NCBI GenBank assembly: GCA_016165875.1
Contig: JABBOT010000023.1
Location: 1,860,001-1,924,000 of the forward strand
Direction of reading: 5' to 3'
From: Acanthopleura granulata
Taxonomy: Eukaryota > Mollusca > Polyplacophora > Chitonida > Chitonidae
Length of the DNA stretch: 64,000 bases
Shown: one piece after another, positions 25,401 through 33,932 of the stretch
How the letters are laid out: each line of letters starts with the position of its first letter
Position numbering within the stretch: the first letter of the stretch is position 1
Translations under genes and position numbers: made by a program
Notes under the pieces: generated by a model
Databases searched by the model: none
What the model was told of the DNA's origin: nothing
Seen by the model: only the letters and a program-made list of their open reading frames with translations

Positions 25401-27326
25401 CCCTGCCCTGGGTGCACTGATGCGTGAAGAGGGTAGCTGAGCCAGTGACACCCTGTCTGCAGATAGGCTTGTACCCCACTGGGCTGGTTTGTCCAGGTGC
25501 ACTTACCTCATGGTGAGGAAACCCAGCACCATCTCTGTCAGACAAGGCTTGGTAAAATGGCACGGGTATGAACAGAAACATAACAATGAGGAAAACTGTC
25601 CCACAAACCACTCCCATAGATTCAGGTCTGAAACAAGAAAGCTTCTTGTCACTCTGTTTCATAAATGTTGCAATACATACGAAATACACCTAAAACAATA
25701 CATCATTCAGAGACATTTTCCACTTCCCCAAAATTTCTTCATGATTGACTTTGTATATAGCAGATAAAAACACTACCACAAAGGGCACTGCAGCTATAAC
25801 CTGTAAGCCTGCCTATAATTTGACTTTTTGGTGTTCTCATATCAGACAAGTCAAACTATGAAGTTTTGAAAATCACTAAAATTTCAATTTATCATAAAAA
25901 TAAAATAGCCGACACAATAAATGGGTTATGGTTATTTATGTTTATTAGGACTGAATCATCTTCATTTTATAACGTCAGACACTTCGCCTATAGCTAGGTT
26001 TTCTGCTTTGATCCAGCAAGCAGAAATAAATGCTTTATTGCATGGTGTATTATCTGTCTGTTTGTAGGAAAACCCAGATGCGATTTTAAATTATTAACAA
26101 AAAAAAAAAAACCTAATGCAGTAATTATGAATACAAGTAAAAAACATTCAGGAAGAGAGGTTAAAAATTAAAGAATAAAGGTTTGTATTGGAGTTATTTA
26201 TTTTGTAATATCCAAATATAATTTTACCATAATTAATGCATTAGGTGTATTTTTTTTGTTCATAATTTAAAATCGCATTACCCCAGCCTTTGTACTCTGA
26301 AGTAAACCTCCCATGGCCATGCAGACTTTAAAGCTCTATGTATGCTACTGTGCTGCAAAACATTACACGAGCCAGACACAGTGTGGTCCATTCTACCTTC
26401 ATGGAATCGTAATGTTCGCCCACTATGTGCTTAAGAGGTTTCAGTACATTTAATTGACTAGTTTGAATTTTACTACAGGTTTAAATTCTGTGGGAACCTG
26501 AGCAGGCAAGTATCTGATTGGATAACAATGACGGCCTTTTAAGTTCGGACAGGAACAGATTTGCCTAGTCAATTTATCAGGACAGACAACAGAGTCATAA
26601 ATGCGTAGCCATACACGGAGTCTCTGGCTTGAGATAATGAAGATGAGACTGAATACGTGATGGCTGGTTTAGTTTTAGAGTTCTGGTGATGGGTGTGAAA
26701 AGTATTAACAGTCTTTCTCATTTACTGTATGAAGTTTAGTGTGTAGATATGACGCTAGACAGTTTTATTGAACATAAGACAGATATTATTTCATAACATT
26801 CATACTTTGACAAAGAAACCACTAACTTATGGACAGAAAGATTTTTCTATTGTTATGCCCACATTTAACACAACTGTGTTGTACAACTACGTTGCCTCAA
26901 CTTGAGCTCAAAGCTTGTGTGTATTTCTTTGGACGTATGAGCAATCAGACATGCATGTTCTTAAGACTTAAAACTTATGACAACACATTGACAACCATAC
27001 GTTAAAACACTGAGGAAAAGAAGAATATATACTGTAGATGAACGATAGCGTCAGGAAAAAATCAACATGTTGGTCTGCAGTGAACATATGTGTTACTGCC
27101 ACATGCTTAGTATAACATGTATTTACATTTTCGTATGGGTGGCTTTGCTCTGATCTATCCCGAACAGATTTCCACGAATAAACATGTCCCCTAGTTTGGG
27201 GATAATTGCGAAAGTCAAGACAAAGCCAGTAAACGCCATCGCTCCGTTGGCAATAAAGGGAATCGACATAATTTCCAGGGCCATGACCACCATATATTTA
27301 CTAAGCCGATGTTGTTGTTGTACCAA
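19395..27326 (-). CDS. DPAGT1: UDP-GlcNAc--dolichyl-phosphate GlcNAc-1-phosphotransferase (DPAGT1/ALG7), eight exons
   Basis: Catalyses the first step of N-glycan precursor synthesis, moving GlcNAc-1-phosphate from UDP-GlcNAc to dolichyl phosphate at the ER membrane; this is the enzyme blocked by tunicamycin. Coding exons, in gene order: 27127-27326, 25507-25627, 24021-24234, 23132-23278, 22189-22273, 21519-21707, 19979-20222, 19395-19460. Every intron has GT-AG ends and all phases match, giving 421 codons against about 408 in human. Visible motifs: [19 protein letters not shown] around residues 126-144 (catalytic Asp pair), [13 protein letters not shown] near 195, FVGDTFCYF near 262 and PCPRHR near 311. 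The protein has many hydrophobic spans, as the family does, and ends RLFYDV like the vertebrate protein. The introns carry several SINEs, two minisatellites and a foldback element. The start codon is the first ATG of exon 1. A weak ATTAAA signal lies at 19365-19370. Confidence 0.95.
19658..19830 (-). mobile_element. Old SINE relic in DPAGT1 intron 7
   Basis: Reversed order of tttatttgattgttg, actgaagaatttttcac, gagtggaagaaacc and aactttcccacatgtg. Diverged. Confidence 0.55.
19979..20222 (-). CDS. DPAGT1: DPAGT1 exon 7
   Basis: Codes 81 residues, ending in [19 protein letters not shown] and a hydrophobic stretch, which match the last loop and the start of the last span in vertebrates. Acceptor ...ttgtccag, donor GTATGT. 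Confidence 0.93.
20533..20802 (+). mobile_element. Near full-length SINE in DPAGT1 intron 6
   Basis: Head gggcctccatggctcagttg, then accaatgcggtcac, gctcatgctggcttcctcgc, ccagtaacctgcagatggtc and the 3' end ggagtacggcataaaacacc with an A-rich tail. Antisense to the gene. Confidence 0.88.
21050..21250 (+). repeat. Minisatellite, 39-bp unit, in DPAGT1 intron 6
   Basis: Five copies of a unit containing cacccaacccagtcacacaa then tgtgtgacaacacagagaa. The distance between copies is 39 bp (21091 to 21130). Because 39 is divisible by three, the array stays open on both strands; these frames are not genes. Confidence 0.88.
21278..21478 (+). repeat. Minisatellite, 22-bp unit, in DPAGT1 intron 6
   Basis: About nine copies of agtttctggttaatggtgcc plus cc. 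It lies immediately next to the 39-bp array and ends about 40 bp from exon 6. Confidence 0.88.
21519..21707 (-). CDS. DPAGT1: DPAGT1 exon 6
   Basis: Codes [31 protein letters not shown] and [10 protein letters not shown]. These hold the conserved GDT and the PCPRHR loop that contact the nucleotide sugar in this family. Length 189 bp, acceptor ...tgacacag, donor GTGAGC. Confidence 0.95.
22020..22171 (+). mobile_element. 5'-truncated SINE in DPAGT1 intron 5
   Basis: Starts within the body (tctgccagtaacttgcggat) and runs to the tail cca followed by atcaaataaataaataaata. The tail ends 17 bp from the exon 5 donor site. Antisense to the gene. Confidence 0.85.
22189..22273 (-). CDS. DPAGT1: DPAGT1 exon 5
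   Basis: An 85-bp exon ending in SALLYHN and the first two bases of a Trp codon, which exon 6 completes. Phases 1 in and 2 out match the neighbours. It was too short to appear as an open frame with a start and was found by following splice phases. The donor is GTAAAC. Confidence 0.9.
22328..22500 (-). mobile_element. Old SINE relic in DPAGT1 intron 4
   Basis: Reversed tail, then gccatattgaaaaaatttt, gggtggaggaaactgg and cctttccagtagtgagg in SINE order. Confidence 0.55.
22709..22940 (-). mobile_element. SINE in DPAGT1 intron 4
   Basis: Nearly complete minus-strand copy with a short deletion at the 3' end: cggcagccagcattaaggtg, gggaggaaacccatgaccat, ctgcaggttgctggaagac, gccggacaggaagccagc, cagcgaccgcattggtggga and head ccaactgagccacggaaacc. 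Confidence 0.85.
23035..23095 (+). mobile_element. Fragment of a second SINE tail type
   Basis: Contains atcgcaatatggctgaaata then ttgccaatg and attcattcattt. This resembles a 3' end (aatatggctgaaatattgcc...) known to recur in mollusc SINEs. It lies just outside DPAGT1 exon 4. The same motif recurs at 55800-55850. Confidence 0.4.
23132..23278 (-). CDS. DPAGT1: DPAGT1 exon 4
   Basis: Codes [20 protein letters not shown] and [11 protein letters not shown]. Length 147 bp, phase 1 at both ends, donor GTAAGA. The LA usually found inside the NAINI-LA-GING motif is YS here, a mild variation. Confidence 0.95.
24021..24234 (-). CDS. DPAGT1: DPAGT1 exon 3 (catalytic Asp pair)
   Basis: Codes 71 residues, including [14 protein letters not shown], the most conserved segment of the family, and [10 protein letters not shown]. 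Acceptor ...attccag, donor GTAAGA. Phase 0 in, phase 1 out. Confidence 0.97.
24288..24430 (-). mobile_element. Old SINE relic in DPAGT1 intron 2
   Basis: Tail tatttatttattggattgct, then cattcaataatttgtcac and a heavily diverged body. Confidence 0.45.
25507..25627 (-). CDS. DPAGT1: DPAGT1 exon 2
   Basis: Codes from [13 protein letters not shown] to GAGFPHHE, the second membrane span and the loop after it. Acceptor ...tttcag, donor GTAAGT. Length 121 bp, phase 2 in and phase 0 out. Confidence 0.95.
26078..26278. mobile_element. Foldback (MITE-like) element in DPAGT1 intron 1
   Basis: About 200 bp flanked by imperfect terminal inverted repeats of about 50 bp: atgcgattttaaattatta at the left and the matching taatttaaaatcgcat at the right, followed inward by A runs and cctaatgcagtaattatg against cataattaatgcattagg. 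No coding capacity. The superfamily is unknown. Confidence 0.65.
27127..27326 (-). CDS. DPAGT1: DPAGT1 exon 1 (start)
   Basis: Codes for the N-terminal 66 residues, including the first membrane span ([15 protein letters not shown]), and two bases of codon 67. The donor is GTAAAT. The next exon supplies the third base, giving Ile followed by PES, as in other family members. Confidence 0.9.
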
Positions 27327-27600
27327 CGTGGAAGACCGGAAAAGTTCATCGGCAGTCTCCGGGAAAAACCGTCAATGTTCGGAAAGATCAGAAACGTATT
27401 TCCGGTGAGTCACGAGACTTGTCGAGATCATATGACAAGCAGGCTTATATTTCATTGGCTGAGAAAAAAGGCGCAAATTTATGATTGGTTGAAGATCACA
27501 CAAAGAATTGGCGGCCAGATAAATTTCGGCGCTGGCCGCTCAAAGTTTATTCTGCTCTAACTTTCGTGAAACGTGGAGAAACGCAGACAAGAAGCACAAG
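27327..27600. promoter_or_regulatory. Shared divergent promoter of DPAGT1 (-) and H2A.X (+)
   Basis: Only 274 bp separate the two start codons. Two ATTGG (reverse CCAAT) boxes lie at 27454-27458 and 27484-27488, 30 bp apart. A TATA-like ataaattt lies near 27519, suitably placed for H2A.X. An ETS-like ccggaa (27346-27351), tttccgg (27399-27405) and an AP-1-like tgagtca (27406-27412) lie on the DPAGT1 side. The CCAAT pair is typical of histone promoters. Which gene each site serves is inference. Confidence 0.7.
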
Positions 27601-28011
27601 ATGTCTGGACGCGGCAAAGGCGGAAAAGCCAAGGCTAAGGCTAAAACACGATCATCCAGGGCCGGTCTGCAGTTTCCAGTAGGAAGAATCCACCGTTTGC
27701 TAAGAAAAGGAAACTACGCGGAGAGGGTTGGTGCAGGTGCTCCTGTTTACTTGGCTGCTGTGCTGGAATATCTGGCTGCTGAAGTTCTCGAGCTGGCGGG
27801 AAATGCTGCAAGAGACAACAAGAAATCGAGAATTATCCCACGTCATCTGCAGCTTGCTGTTCGAAACGACGAGGAGCTGAACCGATTGCTGAGCGGAGTG
27901 ACCATAGCTCAAGGAGGTGTGTTGCCAAACATCCAGGCTGTCCTCCTGCCCAAGAAGACTGCTGCTGTAGGGGGTAAAGGAAAGAAGAGCTCTCAGTCCC
28001 AAGAGTACTAA
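27601..28011 (+). CDS. H2AX: Histone H2A.X
   Basis: An intronless 136-codon gene starting [20 protein letters not shown], with the full H2A fold ([20 protein letters not shown], the acidic-patch segment NDEELNRLL, and LLPKKTA). The C-terminus is KSSQSQEY, so the H2A.X signature SQ-acidic-aromatic is present; Ser133 is the expected site phosphorylated by ATM/ATR-type kinases at DNA breaks. A second SQ pair (131-132) sits directly before it. The start is clear from conservation of the N-terminus. Upstream lie CCAAT boxes, and downstream is a histone mRNA stem-loop, so it is expected to be made mainly in S phase. It lies head to head with DPAGT1. Confidence 0.97.
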   Translation: MSGRGKGGKAKAKAKTRSSRAGLQFPVGRIHRLLRKGNYAERVGAGAPVYLAAVLEYLAAEVLELAGNAARDNKKSRIIPRHLQLAVRNDEELNRLLSGVTIAQGGVLPNIQAVLLPKKTAAVGGKGKKSSQSQEY

Positions 28012-28050
28012 ACCACGACACGTCCGTGCCGACCGGCACATCATTCCAAC

Positions 28051-28066
28051 GGCCCTTCTCAGGGCC
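28051..28066 (+). terminator. Histone mRNA 3'-end stem-loop
   Basis: GGCCCTTCTCAGGGCC is a perfect 6-bp stem with a 4-base loop, matching the animal replication-dependent histone consensus. It is flanked by the usual AAC and ACCA and lies 40 bp after the H2A.X stop. It is bound by SLBP and directs cleavage without a poly(A) tail, by family knowledge. Confidence 0.95.
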
Positions 28067-29594
28067 AACCATTTCCTTCGAAGGAACTTTCTAATCTGCA
28101 CAGTTTTAACTGTTTCGTTAGTAGATATGAAATTCATCCACTGCAACTTCCGGCTCGAAAACTTTTTTAACATTTTGGTCTTGTAAGATTCAAACTCTAA
28201 TGAAAAGAGTTTTAATCCTGGCTGTGAGCCAGTCTTACCTCAACATGCTTCATAACTGAAACTTCATCTTGTCTGGAGTGACTTCTTCTGGTTTGAGTTT
28301 GGTCTAGTCATTAGTCACTGTAACTGATATGTGTGAGAATGGCAAATCCACAATTACATTGTGAAACAAGATGTGTTTGTCAAGCAAAACGGGACACATT
28401 GCATCCTATTTCAGATTGTAACACTTGTGGATATGCTACTCTCCTCCAGCAAGTCTTGAAAACTACATGACTACATCTCTGCATAGGACTAGTTGCAAAA
28501 ATACATGCAACTGATTTGTCATTGAGGACAGCTGTGTTGAGTGTTGCAAATAGTCTCTCGACTGCAACACTTCAGTAAAAATTGGGCATTGTGTTTAGGA
28601 ATATGCTGATGGCTAGCAATTAGGGACATATATATTGCATATAAACCTGTAGAGGGTAAAAAAGTGCTGAACTGGGAGTTCCTGTATAGCTCACACAGCT
28701 GAAGCATGCTTCGCTTTGCATGTTTCTTTCAGCTATGATTTGGCAGACTTAAGAGAAGACAACAAAAACTATAACCAAAGTTATTTCCGGAGAGAGGTAC
28801 TTGCAGATCTAAACGAGCATAGGCATTTTTATATGGGGTGCTTAGTAACAGCATAAATCACCTTTTACAACCAGCGACAGGATGTCGTGTTATCTATACC
28901 CTATACTCTTCAGCATTAAAGGCGAGACATTGTGTATGGGAAATACGATCCTGTTTATTATTACTGCCAAAGGCCATGCATTGTGGCCTCCTGATTGTGA
29001 CCTTGGGGAATAACCACAGATGTATTCCCCTACCACTTCCTCGTTGAAAATGGGTTTAAAGTACATCACAGTTGCCTCGTAATAACAAGGAAAACAGCTG
29101 ATTTAACACTACTTCTATATGGCAAAATCGTGAACTAAGTACTGGTGATGTCAAAGCGAAAACAGAGGTCTTCTTGGGTGTAGAAATATCTCGCCCATAA
29201 CTCGGTAATCATACATCACAAAAATAAAAAGTGATGTTTTTGGAACTATGAATAGGATTCTTTATCGATACATGTATACATTTGGTCTAGTGGTCTTTTT
29301 CATTTATGGCAGGAAGATTTGCAGGTCTAAGGTACATCTAATTGAGGCAATCACCCCAAGTCAATCTCTAAATAACCTGAAGCTTAGACCTTCTAACAAA
29401 GTCTGGCAAACCTGAGATTTATCTGTAATACATCTTATCCAAAACCCTGTACTGGCTGTACTGCAATACTTCAAACTGAGTCCTGTTTTATCAAGTACCA
29501 TTTATTGCCAGGCACATGTTAATGTATGTACTTCGTGCTTTGTCATTTAACTTAAAGGTAGTAGGCTCTTCCATACTTGGATACAGTTTGGCAA
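28067..29594. other. Intergenic stretch after H2A.X
   Basis: No gene seen. Frames of up to 69 codons only. Confidence 0.5.
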
Positions 29595-29745
29595 CATGTG
29601 GGAAGGTCTGCCAGCAGCCTGCGGATGATCAGGGGTTTCCCCCGGGATTTGCCTGGTTTCCTCATTTCCTAATGCTGGCCACCGTTGTATAAGCAAAATA
29701 TTCTTAAGTATGACAGAAAACACCAATCAAAGAAATAAATGCATA
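29595..29745 (+). mobile_element. 5'-truncated SINE
   Basis: Starts catgtgggaaggtctgccag, continues gcctgcggatgatcaggggt and ends aaacaccaatcaaagaaata. Confidence 0.8.
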
Positions 29746-29904
29746 CTTGGATTTCAGAGTAAGTCAAATTTTACCAATCCAGAAAAAACATTTCATAATA
29801 GTGTTTGCATTGTGGCCATTACATGCTTACACGATTTTGCTTAGCAAAGTTATATAACACTACAAAATGGGATCTCCAGCTAGGTCCCAAGGGGTAGTCT
29901 ACAA

Positions 29905-30125
29905 GCACAGTACAATGACCCAGGGAGCTCCTGTGGCCTCTGTGAGTTCAAGCACAGCTCGTGACAGCTTCCTCTTTGGCCATTTGTCGGAAGGCCTACC
30001 AGCAATCCGCGCATGATCGTGTGTTTCCCCTGGCTCTGCCCACTTTCCTTCCGCCATAACGCTGGCAGCTGTCATATAATTGAAATATTTCAGAGTATGG
30101 TATAAAACATCGATCAAATAGATAA
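29905..30125 (+). mobile_element. SINE, partly deleted head
   Basis: Contains caatgacccagggagctcct, gtgagttcaagcacagctcg, ggaaggcctaccagcaatcc, cataacgctggcagctgtca and a 3' end with tataaaacatcgatcaaat. Confidence 0.75.
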
Positions 30126-31392
30126 CATCACGAACTGTTACATGCTATGTGACATTTAATGCATTCCATCCCACGCTTTTAGTAGGCCTACATGTTACAT
30201 TTACATGAGACATGAAAACAATCATAAATTAATGATGGCACTATGCCTAATTAGGATTCTTCCTGTATTTATAAAATATTAACTCTGCATTGAAGGCCTA
30301 CTTAATGCTGTGAGGATTTTTTACTGCAAATTATACTTAAAACATACACTCCTGAATAAAATTAGAACACATAGAGTATTCACTTTGACCCACAGAATAG
30401 CTTAGCATAATATATAAGAAAAGTAACTCTGAAGAAACTGATTTTAACGCCCTCAATATTTTGACTTTAATTAAGTCATCCTCGAGAGAAATGCGCCATG
30501 TAGGACACATCATAGATATTTATTCAACATATAATGCACATGAAAATGAAGTCCATCTCATAAATTTGTTTTATCCGGTATGTCGAGTCATTTGAAAGCC
30601 ATTTTTTCTTTAAATGACGTAAACTTAAATAAATTCAATTAATAAAATCTAACTGTTGGCAAAGTACTGTAATATTTTTGGAAAGCAGAGTGATGTCTAG
30701 AACATGTGTTTGGAAGTGTGCAGCCACCGGACAAGGGGAGGTAACTGTGATCATCCACCTGTTGAATGGCTTCCGCATGCAAACTTTTTTTCTGTTGGTG
30801 GAAAGTTCATATCAAGGCCGAAAAATATGATAAACAGGGATTTTTAGCCCAGTCATATAATATTTTCGGAATACATAACACGATGATACAAATCTCACTC
30901 AAACTTATCTTTGCTCAGCACACATTTTACTTTATTTTCTACTTATGGCATGGTCCTCGTTCGCTGTTTTGGAACCTGTCTGCGGACCCTTATTTTGGTT
31001 ATGCATTTGCCACACCTCCATGCGCGTCGTTTGGAGATTGGCCAGGACATCCGGAATGTGAAATCGCCTTTTTGTTTACCTTTTATGTTAGTGGTTTAAT
31101 TGTTCTCAGCACAGGCTTTGTTTTGTTTTATCACTAGACAAACAGGTGACAGACGCTTCTTAAGCTTCACTATTTTGTTTTAACTGATCCGGTGAAGGGT
31201 CTGAAGCTAACGAACAAGAGCGGACTTGTTTTGCCATTGACTTGCTGCTGCATGCATGGACCTCAGCAGTTCGTGAGTTTAGTATAAACTAGTCCAAAGA
31301 TAAATTGTGGCTTCGGTGTTGAAGTGAACAGCATACACAGAGAAAACTGCATACTCCACCTGTGGTCGACATTTAGATTAACTGTGAAAAAG
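30126..31392. other. Upstream region of the TPBG-like gene
   Basis: AT-rich. An open frame of 123 codons at 30766-31137 with hydrophobic stretches has no recognised domain and is not called. The promoter and 5' UTR of the gene at 31393 must lie here or further upstream; no clear TATA box was chosen. Confidence 0.4.
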
Positions 31393-32571
31393 ATGGCACT
31401 GATAGGTATGAGTTGTTGTTTTTTGCTCAGCGTTATGCTAATGTTGATCTTGATGTTTAGTCCCACTAATGCCGCTAAACCAGAGTTCAAGTCGTGCAAG
31501 GACTACCCTCCTCCACAGTGTCAATGCAACAGTACAACACTCCAGTGTGATAAGGCGTTTATTGAGGGTGCTTCTGTTTTTCAACAATTTCCCAGGGAAC
31601 TTAAGGCGATAAAAGTCACGGGCAACAACTTCGCTGATAAGATACCACCAAATATCTTCGGCAATTGCAGCAAATATAACACATACATGATGCGTGAACT
31701 GGTTTCCTTGGATTTGTCAAACAACAATATAACCAAGATACACGGTAAGACATTTCACTGTGTGCCATTACTGGAGACGCTGATACTAAGCCATAATGAG
31801 TGGCATATTGACAACCATACACATGTGTTTTTATCACTTCATGCGCTAAAGCGACTGGTTTTGAAAAATACTTTTCATGAGAAGTCAAATGGGACTTCAC
31901 ACTTGGTCAAGCTGGCATGGTATTTAGGAGTGAAGAAAATGGAACATTTAGAAGAACTCAACCTGTCAGGAAATGAATTCTGGTTCCTTCCAAATGAAAC
32001 TCATAATGCTTTTTGTGCCTTGGAGAAGATTGTTAAGTTGGACTTGTCTGACAACCTGCTGACAGATGTGTCTATATGCTCTCACGTAAGCACCCTTCAA
32101 GTCCTGAACCTTACAGCCAATCGTTTGCCATGGTTAAGTGAGGAGCTGGCAAAGAACATCACCAAGCTGTCCAATCTGAAACAGCTTTACCTGGACAAAA
32201 ATCTGTTCCAATGCGATTGTGGAATGATACCATTCTACAAGTGGCTTAAGAATGATAATGCAAGCCAGGTTGTACAAAACAAGCGTAGCTTGAAGTGCTA
32301 TACGGCCTACGACACTGTGAATGAGGGTCGACCCATTCTGGATCTGTCACTAGATGATTTAGTGTGTAGACGGGACCATTACAATGCAACAGGAGTTGTT
32401 GTGGGTTTGTTATTTGCTGTTATAATCGTCATGTTTGTTGTGGCAATGTATTATAATCGTCTCATAATACGCGAAACGTGGAAGAGATGCATGGGTAAGC
32501 CAGTCACTCTTGCCCTCATTCCTCAAAGTCAGGGCTACACCACTGTGCAGGACCAAATGAGGCAAATATGA
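31393..32571 (+). CDS. TPBG-like (trophoblast glycoprotein/5T4-type) leucine-rich-repeat membrane protein
   Basis: An intronless gene of 392 codons for a single-pass surface glycoprotein. Residues 1-28 form a signal peptide. An LRR N-cap has Cys35, 43, 45 and 52. Leucine-rich repeats run over about 69-270 (LVSLDLSNNNIT, LEELNLSGNEF, IVKLDLSDNLLT, LQVLNLTANRL, LKQLYLDKNLF). The LRR C-cap is FQCDCGMIPFYKWL with Cys274, 276, 302 and 325. The membrane span is about 334-353, followed by a 39-residue tail starting YYNRLIIRETWKRC. The C-cap, span and juxtamembrane YxNR match vertebrate TPBG (420 residues), and so does the lack of introns in the coding region. TPBG modulates Wnt signalling and cell migration in vertebrates; the same role here is only inferred. 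Many NxT/S sites are visible. The start is the ATG at 31393 (aagATGg); no ATG lies further upstream in frame. Confidence 0.75.
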   Translation: MALIGMSCCFLLSVMLMLILMFSPTNAAKPEFKSCKDYPPPQCQCNSTTLQCDKAFIEGASVFQQFPRELKAIKVTGNNFADKIPPNIFGNCSKYNTYMMRELVSLDLSNNNITKIHGKTFHCVPLLETLILSHNEWHIDNHTHVFLSLHALKRLVLKNTFHEKSNGTSHLVKLAWYLGVKKMEHLEELNLSGNEFWFLPNETHNAFCALEKIVKLDLSDNLLTDVSICSHVSTLQVLNLTANRLPWLSEELAKNITKLSNLKQLYLDKNLFQCDCGMIPFYKWLKNDNASQVVQNKRSLKCYTAYDTVNEGRPILDLSLDDLVCRRDHYNATGVVVGLLFAVIIVMFVVAMYYNRLIIRETWKRCMGKPVTLALIPQSQGYTTVQDQMRQI

Positions 32572-33569
32572 GGTGGAACGGTCTTGTATTCTATGAGTAT
32601 GTCATTGTCACAGAATTCTTGACACCCCTGTACCACTGATCTTCTCTGTTGTCTTCTGCAGCTCAGGCTGTTGAATCCATGACGAGCTGTCCAGGTCTGT
32701 CCTTAAACTGAAACAACTCTTCCGCATTAATTCTTTGTACATGTAGATCTGACATTTCTGTAATGGCCTTAACTTGTATTTTAGACATCCCATCATTGAT
32801 TTGCTTCCTGCATTTTTTCAAACTTTGTGATAAATTTAATATGTTATATGGATCTGTTTGTAATAGCTTTTGTATTTTTGTGATAATGTATAGACACATT
32901 ATTGTCAAATCTCACGTCAGGGCCCTATGTAGAAAAAATTGAAGGTTCTGATCCTAAGCTGACATGAAATTGTCTCATACTTACATGTCTTCTAGCATTT
33001 TCACAGTAAACAGAAGTGCCTTGTCATGATACAGTGCACTCTGACAAAGTAAAGTTTTGATGCTATTGACATCATATAAGTGGTGACCGTGAGTGTAGTG
33101 TGATTAAAAAAAACTAATTTCCCTTTGGCAGCTTCTTGTAGGAATTAAACGTTAAAACATTGAAATGTAGTTTTAAGTATGCTTACACTTAAATCTGATA
33201 ATGTGGTTGAAAATTACTGCTTAAAAGCCCGTTGTGCTTGCTGTTAATTATACCATGATGCCAAACTTAGCGCTTTTGGCTGAAGTACATGTGTAATTTA
33301 TTAATTGGTTACTCTTTGGGTAACAACAATGGTATGTTCTTTATACATGTACATTTACTATTGTGCTGGTAGGTTAAGTTGAAACGAGGCAGACTTTCAA
33401 AGGTTAAAACAATAAAGCCCTATGTTAATAGCTCATTTAGGGTATATTTGTGATTGTCACAGTGTAGGCATTGTTTTGCATTTTCAAGCCAACTTAATCC
33501 TGTGTTGAAACTATGTAGATTAGTACAGAGTTGCTACATTTAAATACTTCTACATGTGTAACACTTAAC
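32572..33569 (+). other. Probable 3' UTR of the TPBG-like gene
   Basis: AT-rich sequence with no gene. AATAAA at 33411-33416 is a candidate poly(A) signal about 840 bp after the stop. Confidence 0.45.
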
Positions 33570-33932
33570 TCCTCAGCTCAGTCGGTTAGCACGCTATCGC
33601 AGCGCAATGACCTGCAGCCTCCGTGGCTCAGTCGGTTAGCGCGCTATCGAAGCACAATGACCTGAAGCCTCCGTGGCTCAGTCGGTTAGCACGCTATCGC
33701 AGCACAATGACCTGAAGCCTCCCACCAATGCGGTCGCTGTGAGTTCAAGACCAACTCATGCTGGCTTCCTCTCCGGCCTTACGTGGGAAGGTCTGCCAGC
33801 AACCTGCAGATGGGCATGGGTTTCCCTCGGTCTCTGCCTGGTTTCCTCTCCCCATCATGCTGGTCGCCGTGGTATAAGTGAAATATTCTTGAGTACGGCG
33901 TAAAACACCAATCAAATAAATAAATAAAATAA
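33570..33932 (+). mobile_element. SINE with triplicated tRNA-like head
   Basis: Three consecutive copies of the head segment (ggctcagtcggttagc ... cacaatgacctg) at a 50-bp period, around 33571-33620, 33621-33670 and 33671-33720. They are followed by one complete body, 3' domain and AAATA tail. The third copy joins the body normally (ctcccaccaatgcggtcgct). Confidence 0.9.

Noticed and set aside
27700..28173. 157-codon frame antisense to H2A.X
   Set aside because: Shadow of the histone gene on the opposite strand.
30766..31137. 123-codon frame upstream of the TPBG-like gene
   Set aside because: Hydrophobic but without conserved features; more likely upstream non-coding or UTR sequence.
33621..33690. 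True tRNA genes at SINE heads
   Set aside because: Only A- and B-box similarity; the arms do not pair as a mature tRNA and each is joined to a SINE body.
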